A DNA stretch of 64,000 nt, from NCBI RefSeq assembly GCF_000014685.1, contig NC_008321.1, positions 992,001-1,056,000 on the forward strand, given 5' to 3'. Under the pieces are notes generated by a model, which saw only the letters and a list, made by a program, of their open reading frames with translations, was not told the DNA's origin and searched no databases. Of this stretch, positions 16,421 through 25,115 are shown piece after piece. The DNA is from Shewanella sp. MR-4. GTDB taxonomy: Bacteria > Pseudomonadota > Gammaproteobacteria > Enterobacterales > Shewanellaceae. Position numbers and translations under genes: made by a program. Each line of letters starts with the position of its first letter. Position 1 is the first letter of the stretch.

Positions 16421-17590
16421 ATGCAAGGTAAGCACAAGGGAGCTGTTTTAGCCATAGGACTGATATTCTTGCTGATTATCACCCTTATTGGTGTTGCTGG
16501 GGCGGGTCATTCACTCTTGGGAGAGCGTATGGCAGGCAATAACAAACAGATTGCCGAAGCTTTTATGGCGGCAGAAACTGGGTTGGTCAATGCGGTCACT
16601 TGGCTGGATAACCCTGATAACGAAGCATCATGGGGCCTGGTGGACTCGAGTCTAACCGCTATCAATGCCATTGCCGTTTCATCTGAAACTGGCAACTCTG
16701 CTAGCTGGCAGATAGACAGTTTGGTCTTTACTGCTGATGAAGCCACTATTGTCAGTTGTGGGGCGATCGATAGCTCTGGGGTTCGCCGTTGTATATCCAG
16801 TACTTATGTCAAAGGCTCTGGTGGCGGTAATCTGGCTGCCATGAACATTATTGGTAAAATCAAGACCTTTGATACGGCTAACAGCAACCAGTTCAAATTA
16901 ATTGGTGGCGCAGGAGGGCCTGCGTTGGCGACTGACTCCTTGGTAAATGCCGAGCTTATTATCGATGATATCGAGAACAAAGGCCGTATGGACAACTATG
17001 TTGGCGGTGTCAAAGAAGTCAAATTTGACGACCCTTTCGGTGATCCTGCAAAGATGGCTGAGTTTATCGAAGGAATAAAACTTCAGTGGACTGCAATGGC
17101 CAATACAGACCCCAAGAAAGGTACTGCAAATCCGCTTAGTATGGGCAGTACGGCGTCACCTAAGATCACCTATTATGAGGGCAACTTGGAACTTAAAGGT
17201 AGCGGGGCCGTAGGAGCAGGAATACTTGTTATCGTAGGTAATTTAACTATTTCTGGTAATTTTTTCGACTACGATGGACTGGTTGTGGTTACTGGACAGT
17301 CGTTTTCTCTTAAAGGGGGTGGCAATAAAGATGGTAGAGGAGCGATAGTGTTTGCTAACCCCATCAAGACTGGTGATACCTGGGCTTTTGGTGAAGCCGA
17401 AGCCACCTTCGAATTTGATGTCAGTGGTGGTGGTAACGCGACTTTTACCTATGATGAAGAGGTACTCAGCACCGCTAGAATGTTGCTCAGTGATGATAAT
17501 GTTGCTAAGGAACTTTGGCAGATTGCTGGTTCAAGTAGTGGCGCTACCAGTAAAAGTAAAGTCACCAACTGGAGTGCATACACCGAATAA
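16421..17590 (+). CDS. pilX: PilX-type minor pilin with large C-terminal domain
   Basis: The N-terminus MQGKHKGAVLAIGLIFLLIITLIGVA and the following GERMAGNNKQIAEAFMAAETGL match the PilX N-terminal domain. At 389 aa the product is about twice the usual PilX length. Residues about 130-389 form a Gly-rich, probably beta-rich region, including NLELKGSGAVGAGILVIVGN and DGLVVVTGQSFSLKGGGN. The strong AGAAGGGAA ribosome site supports the start. It is the last gene of the operon and is followed by a terminator, with no pilY1 downstream. The extra domain might replace some adhesin or tip function; this is speculative. Confidence 0.78.
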   Translation: MQGKHKGAVLAIGLIFLLIITLIGVAGAGHSLLGERMAGNNKQIAEAFMAAETGLVNAVTWLDNPDNEASWGLVDSSLTAINAIAVSSETGNSASWQIDSLVFTADEATIVSCGAIDSSGVRRCISSTYVKGSGGGNLAAMNIIGKIKTFDTANSNQFKLIGGAGGPALATDSLVNAELIIDDIENKGRMDNYVGGVKEVKFDDPFGDPAKMAEFIEGIKLQWTAMANTDPKKGTANPLSMGSTASPKITYYEGNLELKGSGAVGAGILVIVGNLTISGNFFDYDGLVVVTGQSFSLKGGGNKDGRGAIVFANPIKTGDTWAFGEAEATFEFDVSGGGNATFTYDEEVLSTARMLLSDDNVAKELWQIAGSSSGATSKSKVTNWSAYTE

Positions 17591-17635
17591 CGAAGAGCTC
17601 AGACAGGCATGGGCACGACTGATAATGGCAAATCT

Positions 17636-17673
17636 AACACCCCGAAAATATTTGATTATCGGGGTGTTTTTTC
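17636..17673 (+). terminator. Rho-independent terminator after pilX
   Basis: AACACCCCGA (17636-17645) pairs with TCGGGGTGTT (17659-17668), followed by a run of T. It ends the minor-pilin operon. Confidence 0.9.
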
Positions 17674-17676
17674 TCA

Positions 17677-17970
17677 TTACTTTTGTGTGGCGCGGTAGTG
17701 GTCGAAGTTTTCGATATAGTCTTCGAGATTGGCGTCAATCATCTCTTTGTAGCGTTCGATATAGTAATCCATCATTTCCTGTTTTTTGGCCTGCATTTGT
17801 TCTTTGGATTCAAAGCTGGTGGAACCAAACCAAGCGTTGTAGCGGGCGACGGCCCACATAAAGGAAGCACTGACCTCACCGGTTTGGATCTCGGTGTTTT
17901 GGTTTTGCTGGTTCGCGAGCTTAATCATCTCGGTGGCACGTTCGTAAAAAGCTTGTTGGTTATCAGACAT
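17677..17970 (-). CDS. DUF3144 family protein
   Basis: A 97-aa acidic soluble protein from ATG 17970, chosen because AGGAA lies 6 nt upstream. Conserved-looking features are SASFMWAVARYNAWF and the C-terminal YKEMIDANLEDYIENFD. It resembles the protein at 51479-51796, which has TALRFAAARFNAF and YREMLSDNLDDHI at the same places, so both belong to one small helical family (DUF3144). Function unknown. Confidence 0.82.
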   Translation of the reverse strand: MSDNQQAFYERATEMIKLANQQNQNTEIQTGEVSASFMWAVARYNAWFGSTSFESKEQMQAKKQEMMDYYIERYKEMIDANLEDYIENFDHYRATQK

Positions 17971-18216
17971 CAGCAATTCCTATTGTTGGGCAAAGTGAAG
18001 AGGGCGTTGAGTGCATCGCCCTTTTAATAACCCTAAGGTATTTTGTGGTTGAGGGACAGTCGTGCGCTTCACAGAATCCGTTGATATCACACCAAAAGGC
18101 GGCGCCAAAATGAAATATGGGATAGGCATAACACTTTTCACTGCTTTGGCGAGCGTCTTTGCCGCAGATGCTTGCTGTTACGCCAGTCAGCTTGATATGA
18201 CCATTTAGCGCGCGTC

Positions 18217-18621
18217 CTAGTTAGCGGCAAAGCTCCACATCGCTTGGATAAGGCCATTAGCGACTTCAAAGACTACCATGACTTCAAAGGGCTCCTCGCG
18301 GATGCCGCTGATCCGTTCGTGATCGACCACCTTATTGCCGACCACCATTCGATTGAGGATCTCGGCGTGCAGATGCGGCAAGTTAAAGCGTTCATTTTGA
18401 TAGAAATCACTAAAGGCGGCCTTGCCTCGGATCACGGGCTCAGTGGCGGGTGGGCGGTAAATACAAACATCGTCGCTAAAGAGCGCGACAAAGCTTGCTA
18501 GATCGTGTTGGTTATAGGCGACTAACTGGGCTTGCACTAAGGCTTCGGCAGTTTGTTCTGCTATCTGGGGCATTTGCTGGCTCAAGCTATCTTCCTTCAA
18601 AATAGGGGCAGAATCTGACAA
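18217..18621 (-). CDS. SnoaL-like / NTF2-fold protein
   Basis: The 134-aa product resembles nuclear-transport-factor-2 fold proteins of the SnoaL or steroid-isomerase type. AYNQHDLASFVALFSDDVCI near residues 35-54 is followed by IRGKAAFSDFY. The start is uncertain. A TTG at 18621 gives the full length, but AAGGAAG lies about 6 nt before another TTG at 18585, and the first ATG is at 18573. The conserved domain starts after all three. Substrate and pathway unknown. Confidence 0.75.
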   Translation of the reverse strand: MSDSAPILKEDSLSQQMPQIAEQTAEALVQAQLVAYNQHDLASFVALFSDDVCIYRPPATEPVIRGKAAFSDFYQNERFNLPHLHAEILNRMVVGNKVVDHERISGIREEPFEVMVVFEVANGLIQAMWSFAAN

Positions 18622-18732
18622 GAGACGCTAGCCCGTCAAGGTTAACGAGAAAGGGCTTTCTAACGCAAAATGTTGTTATCTCAGCCTGCTTTCCCGCCAT
18701 CGCGATTAATGATGAATTTATATTAAATTTTA

Positions 18733-19779
18733 TTATTCCAATAGCTTAAGCTGCGTTTGCCCCCAAGGTGTGGCAAAGGGCATGGCTTCTTGTGGGGTTA
18801 AGGTAAACTCCTGCTCACAACCATCGCCACGGGGCATTTCCCAAAACTTAATCCCATTCGTCTCGAGGGTGAGCTGAAAATACCCAGAGCCGTCGGCACT
18901 TGGACATTCGGCATCTGGGACCGCATTGGCAAACAGCTTTTCCTTAAGTGCGGGTGGGAGCTGATAACTCATGCTTTCTGGTAAGGTTTGCGAGGGTTTA
19001 TCGGCAATAAACCACTGCCACGGATGGAAAGGTGTACCATCGGCGAGGGAGAAGCTAACAAACTCTTGGCTGATCCCATTGGCACCAAAACCTGCCGCCC
19101 AGCGATATAAGCGCACGCTGAGCCAATGCTGATTGAGGAAAATCGGTTCTGCATAGGTTTCATCGGCCACAAAGTGGCCCATTTGCGACAACATTCTGCG
19201 GCGAGTATCAAAGGTCTGTGCCAGCTGCTCATCATCGGTGAGCTTTTTCTCAAGCCACTGATTAATGGCGGGAATGCCTTTTTGTGGGCCGTTAAATTCG
19301 ATGCCGACTTCGGTGCCATAGGTCAGCGGACGGTATTCAATGGTTTGAAAAGCTTGCCATTTTCCACGGCTCAGTGAAGGCTTGGTTTCAAGCGGCAGAT
19401 TGTAGGCATCGGCGCTGCAGTCATCCTGGTTATCGGGGCTGAGTTGGTGCTCAAGCTTTATGGGTAAGGATTTACCCGAATTGTCTTTAAACCAATGGCC
19501 GCTGAGTTGCTGCGCCGTAGTGCTATCGAACTGCCAGTTTCCGGTATTGTTTTCTTCTTTCCAAATACCGTTTTGCAGCTCGAGCTGTATTGGGGTTAAG
19601 TAGCGTTGATAGTAGTAACTGCCACTGCCGTATTGATTAAAGCAGACCCTTACACTGCTTTTACCCAGCGTTCCTTGCCAGACTCCTGAGAGTTCGTCGG
19701 CGGCAAAAGTGCTGAGTGGCAGCGTAGTGGCAAGTAATAGGCTTGAGGACAACAGCTTAAGTAACTTCCGTGTATTCAT
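18733..19779 (-). CDS. Exported hypothetical protein, 348 aa
   Basis: The N-terminus MNTRKLLKLLSSSLLLATTL ends in PLSTFA, a good signal peptide with cleavage expected near residue 27. The mature part begins DELSGVWQGTLGKSSVRVCF, a beta-rich small-domain start, and is rich in Trp, Gln and Pro. Four cysteines in the mature part (CFNQ, DDCS, ECPS, GCEQ) could form disulfides in the periplasm. I recognise no characterised family. A terminator for the neighbouring pyrC (19827-19852) separates the two genes, so they are separate units. Confidence 0.75.
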   Translation of the reverse strand: MNTRKLLKLLSSSLLLATTLPLSTFAADELSGVWQGTLGKSSVRVCFNQYGSGSYYYQRYLTPIQLELQNGIWKEENNTGNWQFDSTTAQQLSGHWFKDNSGKSLPIKLEHQLSPDNQDDCSADAYNLPLETKPSLSRGKWQAFQTIEYRPLTYGTEVGIEFNGPQKGIPAINQWLEKKLTDDEQLAQTFDTRRRMLSQMGHFVADETYAEPIFLNQHWLSVRLYRWAAGFGANGISQEFVSFSLADGTPFHPWQWFIADKPSQTLPESMSYQLPPALKEKLFANAVPDAECPSADGSGYFQLTLETNGIKFWEMPRGDGCEQEFTLTPQEAMPFATPWGQTQLKLLE

Positions 19780-19826
19780 GTTTTTTCTCGTAAAAGTAAC
19801 AGCGTATAGCTTTATTTGCTGGTTAT

Positions 19827-19852
19827 AAAAAAGTCGCCCTAAGGCGACTCTT
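19827..19852 (-). terminator. Rho-independent terminator of pyrC
   Basis: Read leftward, AGTCGCC-TTAG-GGCGACT is followed by TTTTTT. It lies 62 bp beyond the pyrC stop. Confidence 0.88.
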
Positions 19853-19914
19853 AACGGTTTAGATCTCGATAAACGGCAGATTTAGCTAGCCGTTTATCGC
19901 GTCAAAAGGCCCGT

Positions 19915-20958
19915 TTATTCGACCTGCCAATCGATTTGTTCGCCAGCGCGAATTGGCACAACGTTGTTGTCGCCAAGTGGGTAACTGACGGGCACATCCC
20001 AAGATTTTTTCACTAGAGTGATGGTATCGCTGTTGCGAGGCAGATTGTAAAAATCTGGGCCGTTGAAGCTGGCAAAGGCTTCTAATTTATCCAGCGCATT
20101 GACCGATTCAAAGGCTTCGGCGTACAGCTCAATGGCCGCATGGGCAGTATAAGAACCCGCGCAGCCACAGGCGGCCTCTTTACGATCTTTAGCGTGTGGC
20201 GCTGAGTCGGTACCGAGGAAGAACTTCTTATTGCCACTGGCCGCGGCGCCTAACAGCGCTTGCTGGTGGGTATTGCGCTTTAAAATCGGCAGGCAATAGA
20301 AGTGCGGACGAATACCGCCAGCTAACATATGGTTGCGGTTATAGAGCAAGTGGTGCGCGGTGATCGTGGCGGCCACGTTGTCAGACGCTTGAGTCACAAA
20401 ATCGACCGCATCCTTAGTGGTGATATGTTCGAGAACGATTTTAAGCTTAGGGAAATCGGCCACGATCTTGCTGAGGATATTCTCAATAAACACGCGCTCG
20501 CGGTCGAAAATATCAATCGATGAATCAGTCACTTCACCATGCACTAGGAACAACATGCCCACTTCCTGCATCGCTTCGAGGGCGGGGTAGATGTTCTTCA
20601 AATCGGTCACGCCAGAATCCGAGTTGGTGGTCGCGCCTGCTGGGTAGAGTTTAGCGGCAACGATTTTGCCCGAGGCTTTGGCTTTACGGATTTCTTCTGG
20701 GCTGGTTTTGTCGGTGAGGTACAACACCATTAAGGGTTCAAATTGCGAGCCGGCTGGCACTTGTGCCTTGATACGATCGTAATAAGCCAAGGCGGTTTCG
20801 GTATCGATAGCGGGAGGAACCAGATTAGGCATCACGATAGCGCGGCCCATATAGCGGCTGATATCGCGAACCGTGTCTTTTAATTGTGCGCCGTCTCTTA
20901 GGTGAATGTGCCAGTCGTCAGGACGAGTAATAGTGAGTGTTGTCATAGGGCGATTCAT
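19915..20958 (-). CDS. pyrC: Dihydroorotase
   Basis: Converts carbamoyl-aspartate to dihydroorotate in pyrimidine biosynthesis. The 347-aa product is the type II (E. coli-like) size. Zinc ligands are in RPDDWHIHLRDG (His17, His19), the carboxylated lysine is in KLYPAGATTNSDSG, and later ligands are in FLVHGE, VLEHITT and GTDSAPH. Start ATG 20958 gives MNRPMTTLTI; ATG 20946 is also possible and neither has a strong ribosome site. It is divergent from the export operon across a 358-bp gap full of regulatory-looking sites. Confidence 0.96.
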   Translation of the reverse strand: MNRPMTTLTITRPDDWHIHLRDGAQLKDTVRDISRYMGRAIVMPNLVPPAIDTETALAYYDRIKAQVPAGSQFEPLMVLYLTDKTSPEEIRKAKASGKIVAAKLYPAGATTNSDSGVTDLKNIYPALEAMQEVGMLFLVHGEVTDSSIDIFDRERVFIENILSKIVADFPKLKIVLEHITTKDAVDFVTQASDNVAATITAHHLLYNRNHMLAGGIRPHFYCLPILKRNTHQQALLGAAASGNKKFFLGTDSAPHAKDRKEAACGCAGSYTAHAAIELYAEAFESVNALDKLEAFASFNGPDFYNLPRNSDTITLVKKSWDVPVSYPLGDNNVVPIRAGEQIDWQVE

Positions 20959-21065
20959 CTTGTTGAATGTTTCTGCTGCGAGGGTGGCAGGATCTTATGT
21001 GGCAAGGATTTAGCTGTAAAGGGAAACTCAGCCATTTCACCAATAAAAGTGTTAACGCATGTTGA

Positions 21066-21172
21066 GTGTCCGCACTCCGTCTTACTCCTATGTTCACAAA
21101 CCGCTTTTCAGCGGACACTTTCGCGAAAACCTGCGGACACTTTCTAATAAAGCCCTCGGTGTCCGCGGACAC
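21066..21172. promoter_or_regulatory. Cluster of GTGTCCGC half-sites, candidate enhancer for the sigma-54 operon
   Basis: GTGTCCGC is at 21066-21073. Its complement GCGGACAC is at 21111-21118 and 21133-21140, each continuing as CTTT or TTT. A perfect 14-bp palindrome GTGTCCGCGGACAC lies at 21159-21172. The cluster is 50-160 bp upstream of an exact sigma-54 promoter, as expected for an NtrC-type activator. Binding by the regulator encoded at 26412-27866 is inferred. Confidence 0.75.
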
Positions 21173-21223
21173 TTTTATCTTAAACATTACTTAACTGACT
21201 GAAAATAAATGTTTTAACGAAAT

Positions 21224-21239
21224 TGGCATAGGCGTTGCT
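21224..21239 (+). promoter_or_regulatory. Sigma-54 (-24/-12) promoter
   Basis: TGGCATAGGCGTTGCT matches TGGCAYR-N4-TTGCW at every defined position, with 10 bp between GG (21225-21226) and GC (21237-21238). Transcription would start near 21250, some 65 bp before the adaptor gene. A further partial half-site, GTGTCCG, lies at 21264-21270. Confidence 0.88.
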
Positions 21240-21316
21240 ATTACTGGATATCGATTTTTAATAGTGTCCGTAGCGATGGGCCTATCCAGCCCTCCGACAG
21301 GGAAGCGAGAAACGCC

Positions 21317-22579
21317 ATGATTAAAGATACCAGCGGCCAAGATAAAGTCCTTGTGCCATCGACCGCCAAACGCCTCAAGTTGCCTCTAATGATTGGCGGC
21401 TGCACCTTACTGGTTAGCGCCTTAGTGTGGGCCAGTTTTGGTAGCGATAAAGTCAGCCAGTCCATCAGCCGTAGCGAGCTCACGACCGCAACTTTGTACG
21501 TTGGCACGCTCACTCGAGATGTGGCCACCACGGGCAAAATTGTTGCCGCCAATGCGCCAATCCTCTACAGCACCGAAGAAGGCACAGTGACGCTACTGAG
21601 CAACCCAGGTGATAGCGTCAGCAAAGGTGATGTGGTCGCAAAGCTGGACAGTCCAAGATTAACCAATCAATTAGAGCAGGCGAAATCGCTATTGGCGGGA
21701 TTAGAGAGCGCCCTTGAGCGTGCCAAGCTAGATGCCAGACGTAACCAATTACAAGTCAATCAAACCTTAGACATGGCCTCGGTCGATTTGGAAGCGGCCG
21801 ATCGGGAGAGCCGCCGTGGGGATTTATTGATCCAATCTAAACTGATCAGCCAAATCGACTATGAGAAGGGCAAGGACGATCTGCACAAGGCAAAACTCAA
21901 GTTTAAGCATGCGGAGCAGGAAGTGGCCTTAACCAAGGATACCTTAACCTTTGAGGTGAAAAACAAGGCCTTGGAAGTGGAGCGTCAGAGTTTGGCGGTA
22001 AATGAGCTTGAGCGTCAGGTCGACGCCTTAAATATCAAGGCGCCGGTGAGCGGCATTATTGGTAACTGGTTGACCGAGCAAAAAACGCGTCTGAGCGCCA
22101 ATCAGCCCATCCTGACTGTGGTCGATTTAAGTGCCTATGAGGCCGAGTTGGCGGTGCCTGAATCCTACGCCGACGAGTTAGGGCTCGGAATGGAGGTCGA
22201 ACTGAGCTTCGGTGAAGTCAAACTCATGGGCAAGTTATCCTCGATTTCCCCCGAAGTGCGTAACCGTGAAGTGACCGCCAGAGTGCAGTTTGTCCAGAGC
22301 GAAAGCTTGAAGCTGCGCCAAAACCAACGGATCTCCGCCAGAGTCTTACTCGAACACAGGGCGAATGTGTTGATGGTTAAACGCGGTGCCTTTATGACCA
22401 GCGGTGGCGGTGATGAGGTGTACCAAGTCGAAGGCGATATCGCTACCCGCCGCGAGATTAAGCTTGGCAGCACCAGCATGAGTCAGGTGGAAGTGATCGA
22501 AGGCGGTAAAGCGGGTGACGAATGGGTGATCTCCAGTGTTGAGCCCTTTAACCATGCCGAACAGGTCAAAATGCATTGA
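21317..22579 (+). CDS. HlyD/MacA-type periplasmic adaptor of an ABC export system
   Basis: A membrane-fusion protein of 420 aa with one N-terminal anchor (LPLMIGGCTLLVSALVWASF, about 28-47). A lipoyl half-motif, VSKGDVVAKLDSPRL, lies near residue 110, followed by a long helical hairpin (about 115-235) and a second lipoyl half, IKAPVSGIIGNW. Beta-barrel and membrane-proximal domains follow. It should connect the FtsX-type transporter at 23051-26315 to an outer-membrane channel not encoded here. Its stop overlaps a downstream ATG, and a sigma-54 promoter lies upstream. Confidence 0.9.
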   Translation: MIKDTSGQDKVLVPSTAKRLKLPLMIGGCTLLVSALVWASFGSDKVSQSISRSELTTATLYVGTLTRDVATTGKIVAANAPILYSTEEGTVTLLSNPGDSVSKGDVVAKLDSPRLTNQLEQAKSLLAGLESALERAKLDARRNQLQVNQTLDMASVDLEAADRESRRGDLLIQSKLISQIDYEKGKDDLHKAKLKFKHAEQEVALTKDTLTFEVKNKALEVERQSLAVNELERQVDALNIKAPVSGIIGNWLTEQKTRLSANQPILTVVDLSAYEAELAVPESYADELGLGMEVELSFGEVKLMGKLSSISPEVRNREVTARVQFVQSESLKLRQNQRISARVLLEHRANVLMVKRGAFMTSGGGDEVYQVEGDIATRREIKLGSTSMSQVEVIEGGKAGDEWVISSVEPFNHAEQVKMH

Positions 22580-22674
22580 TGACCGATAGTCAAAAATTAC
22601 TTATTAATCAAATTGATGTAATTAACGCCGCTCTGGCTAAAAAGTATGCGGCTAAGGTGTACAAGGAGTTCATT

Positions 22675-22950
22675 ATGCGTACTAAAAACGTCGATCTTGG
22701 TCTGCTGATGTCATCCAAATTGTTTGGTGTTCTGGCCTTGGCCCTACTGGTCGTGGCGGTTGAGCTGGGCATAGGTGAGGCCAATAGCTGGTTTTTCCTC
22801 GGTTTAAATATTTTGGAATGGACGAATCCCCTAGAAGAGGCGCGCCAGGTGGGTGATGTCTCGATGGAAAGTGTGAGCTTTATATTCGCCTGTCTCAATG
22901 GGTTGTTCGATGCCTTGAGTGGGTTGGTGATGGGCCGTTTTGCGGGGTAA
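22675..22950 (+). CDS. Small membrane protein within the export operon
   Basis: A 91-aa product from ATG 22675, preceded by AAGGAG with 6-nt spacing. An overlapping upstream start (ATG 22579, TGATGA with the adaptor stop) would add about 32 residues and cannot be excluded. Hydrophobic segments are SSKLFGVLALALLVVAVELG and a C-terminal MESVSFIFACLNGLFDALSG. I recognise no family. Its place between adaptor and ATPase suggests an accessory part of the transporter. Confidence 0.65.
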   Translation: MRTKNVDLGLLMSSKLFGVLALALLVVAVELGIGEANSWFFLGLNILEWTNPLEEARQVGDVSMESVSFIFACLNGLFDALSGLVMGRFAG

Positions 22951-23050
22951 TGGCTTTGTGTTAGCCGTTACCGCTTAAAGATAAAGAAAATACTGGCGCG
23001 TTTTATAAGCCGTTTGCGCGCAAAGATAAAAATTAATCAAGGAAATTAAA

Positions 23051-23791
23051 ATGTTATCAATGAAGAATATCAGCAAGGTTTTTAAAACGGACTTAGTGGA
23101 AACCCACGCGCTGCGGGATTTCAACCTTGAGGTGAATGAGGGCGAGTTTGTGGCGGTCACTGGTCCTTCTGGCTCAGGCAAAACCACCTTCTTAAATATC
23201 GCAGGCTTGCTCGAAGGCTTCACCCATGGGGATTATTTTTTAGATGGAATTAATGTCTCTAACCTTAGTGATAACAAGAGTGCCGCCGTACGCAACGAGA
23301 AGATTGGCTTTATCTTCCAAGGCTTTAACTTGATCCCCGATCTTAACCTCGCGGAAAATATTGAGGTGCCGCTGCGCTACCGTGGTTTTAGTGCCAAGGA
23401 GCGTAAACGCCGTGTGGAGCAAGCGTTAGAGCAAGTGGGCTTAGGTGCGCGGATGAAGCATTTACCGACCCAGCTATCCGGCGGTCAGCAGCAAAGGGTG
23501 GCGATTGCCCGCGCTTTAGCGGGGGAGCCACGCTTCCTGCTCGCCGACGAACCTACGGGTAACCTCGACAGTTTAATGGCCCGCCAAGTGATGGAATTAT
23601 TAGAGAATATTAACCAATCTGGCACCACGATCATCATGGTGACCCACGATCCTGAACTGGCCCGCCGTGCCCAGCGCAATATTCAAATAGTCGATGGTCA
23701 GGTCTGCGACTTTACCATGTATCAACCCAATGCGGCCCGCAGTGCAAGCCACGGCAGTGTCGATAAACTGGTTGCTAACGCCCAAGGCTAG
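23051..23791 (+). CDS. ABC transporter ATP-binding protein (MacB/LolD type)
   Basis: The 246-aa ATPase has Walker A GPSGSGKTT near residues 38-46, signature LSGGQQQR near 139-146 and Walker B FLLADEPTGNLDS. IGFIFQGFNLIPDLNLAENI is characteristic of the LolD/MacB group that drives FtsX-type permeases by mechanotransmission. It is preceded by AAGGAAATTAAA and followed 9 bp later by the first permease. About 20 C-terminal residues are extra and of low complexity. Confidence 0.93.
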   Translation: MLSMKNISKVFKTDLVETHALRDFNLEVNEGEFVAVTGPSGSGKTTFLNIAGLLEGFTHGDYFLDGINVSNLSDNKSAAVRNEKIGFIFQGFNLIPDLNLAENIEVPLRYRGFSAKERKRRVEQALEQVGLGARMKHLPTQLSGGQQQRVAIARALAGEPRFLLADEPTGNLDSLMARQVMELLENINQSGTTIIMVTHDPELARRAQRNIQIVDGQVCDFTMYQPNAARSASHGSVDKLVANAQG

Positions 23792-23799
23792 GAGCGGTT

Positions 23800-25104
23800 A
23801 TGTTCTTCTATTACTTAGATTTAGCTTGGCGTAGCATCAAAAAAACGCCCATGTTGTCGGCATTGATGATCATGGCGATTTCTATCGGCATTGGCATCAC
23901 TATCACTACACTCAATATCTATAAAATGATGTCGATTAACCCTGCGGGGGATAAATCCGGTCAATTGTTTGCGGTGCAGTTGTGGAGCCAAGGGCCAGAT
24001 GCCTGGGATCGCTTCGATCAACAGATCACCTATCAAGACGGGATGAACTTACTCAAGAGTGATATTCCGAGCCTGCAAACCCCCATGTTTCGCACGGGCG
24101 GCGCGGTGCAAACCGAAGATCCCGCTTTTTTACCCGTGCTGCAATCTCGGGTTAGGGTAACCAATAATGACTTTTTCCCACTGTTTGGCCTCGAATTCCA
24201 ATACGGTCAGGCATGGGATGACAGTGTCGATACAGATGCTCGCTACGAAGTGGTGCTCACCGATGAGCTAAATAAGACGCTGTTTGCGGGCCAAAATAGT
24301 GTCGGCAAGACGATTTATTTCAATGCGAAGCCCTATCAGGTAGTTGGCGTGCTTAAGCCTTGGGCTCCGAGTCCAAACTATTACGATCTTAACAACGGCG
24401 CCTTTGGCAATGTGGATACCTTGTTTGTGCCCTACAGCTTAGCGCCGATTGAGGAATATGGCAGTTGGGGTAATACCAACGGCTGGAACTATGAAAGCAT
24501 CAACAACTATGCACAACGTTTAACCTCGGAAAAGCATTGGACGCAATATTGGGTGCAACTGGATACGCCTGAGCAAGTGGCTGAGTACCGTCAGTGGGTA
24601 CGCCAATATATTGAACAACAAAAGAAATTAGGCCGCTTTAGCTCACCTAAGGCCGATGTGCAGTTGTCCGATGTAGACCAATGGTTAGCCATCAATAAAG
24701 TGGTGCCTGAGGATAACAAGGTGCTGGTGGGCCTGAGCGCACTCTTCTTAATTGTCTGTTTAGTCAATATGTTAGGTTTATTGCTGTCTAAGTTTTTACG
24801 CCGTGCTCCCGAGATCGGTGTGCGCCGCGCCATCGGCGCCAGCCAAGGACAGATCTTTGCCCAACATATGGTGGAAGTGTCCTTGATGGGATTATTCGGC
24901 GGTTTACTCGGCTTAGCTTGGGCCTGGGGCTCACTGATGCTGCTGACGAAGAAGTTTCAGTTGGAGGCATCTTTAACTCACCTAGATACCAGCATGTGGT
25001 TGATAGCACCTTTGATCGCGATTTTGGCGGCTGTGGTGGCTGGCATCTACCCCGCGTGGCGTGTGTGTACGACTAACCCAAGTGTTTATCTTAAGAGCCA
25101 ATAA
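23800..25104 (+). CDS. FtsX/MacB-type permease, first of two
   Basis: The 434-aa permease has an N-terminal transmembrane helix (about 18-40) and a large periplasmic domain to about residue 300. Three C-terminal helices include LVGLSALFLIVCLVNMLGLL. The segment EIGVRRAIGASQGQIFAQH is the coupling-helix region typical of FtsX-like permeases. In contrast to MacB, the ATPase is a separate polypeptide, and two different permeases probably form a heterodimer. The substrate is unknown. Confidence 0.92.
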   Translation: MFFYYLDLAWRSIKKTPMLSALMIMAISIGIGITITTLNIYKMMSINPAGDKSGQLFAVQLWSQGPDAWDRFDQQITYQDGMNLLKSDIPSLQTPMFRTGGAVQTEDPAFLPVLQSRVRVTNNDFFPLFGLEFQYGQAWDDSVDTDARYEVVLTDELNKTLFAGQNSVGKTIYFNAKPYQVVGVLKPWAPSPNYYDLNNGAFGNVDTLFVPYSLAPIEEYGSWGNTNGWNYESINNYAQRLTSEKHWTQYWVQLDTPEQVAEYRQWVRQYIEQQKKLGRFSSPKADVQLSDVDQWLAINKVVPEDNKVLVGLSALFLIVCLVNMLGLLLSKFLRRAPEIGVRRAIGASQGQIFAQHMVEVSLMGLFGGLLGLAWAWGSLMLLTKKFQLEASLTHLDTSMWLIAPLIAILAAVVAGIYPAWRVCTTNPSVYLKSQ

Positions 25105-25115
25105 TCGGGGGCAAT

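Noticed and set aside
18110..18208. 32-aa frame with a signal-peptide-like N-terminus (MKYGIGITLFTALASVFAAD)
   Set aside because: Weak, distant ribosome site and very short; the frame also opens upstream from 18062 without a start signal. Could be real but not supportable.
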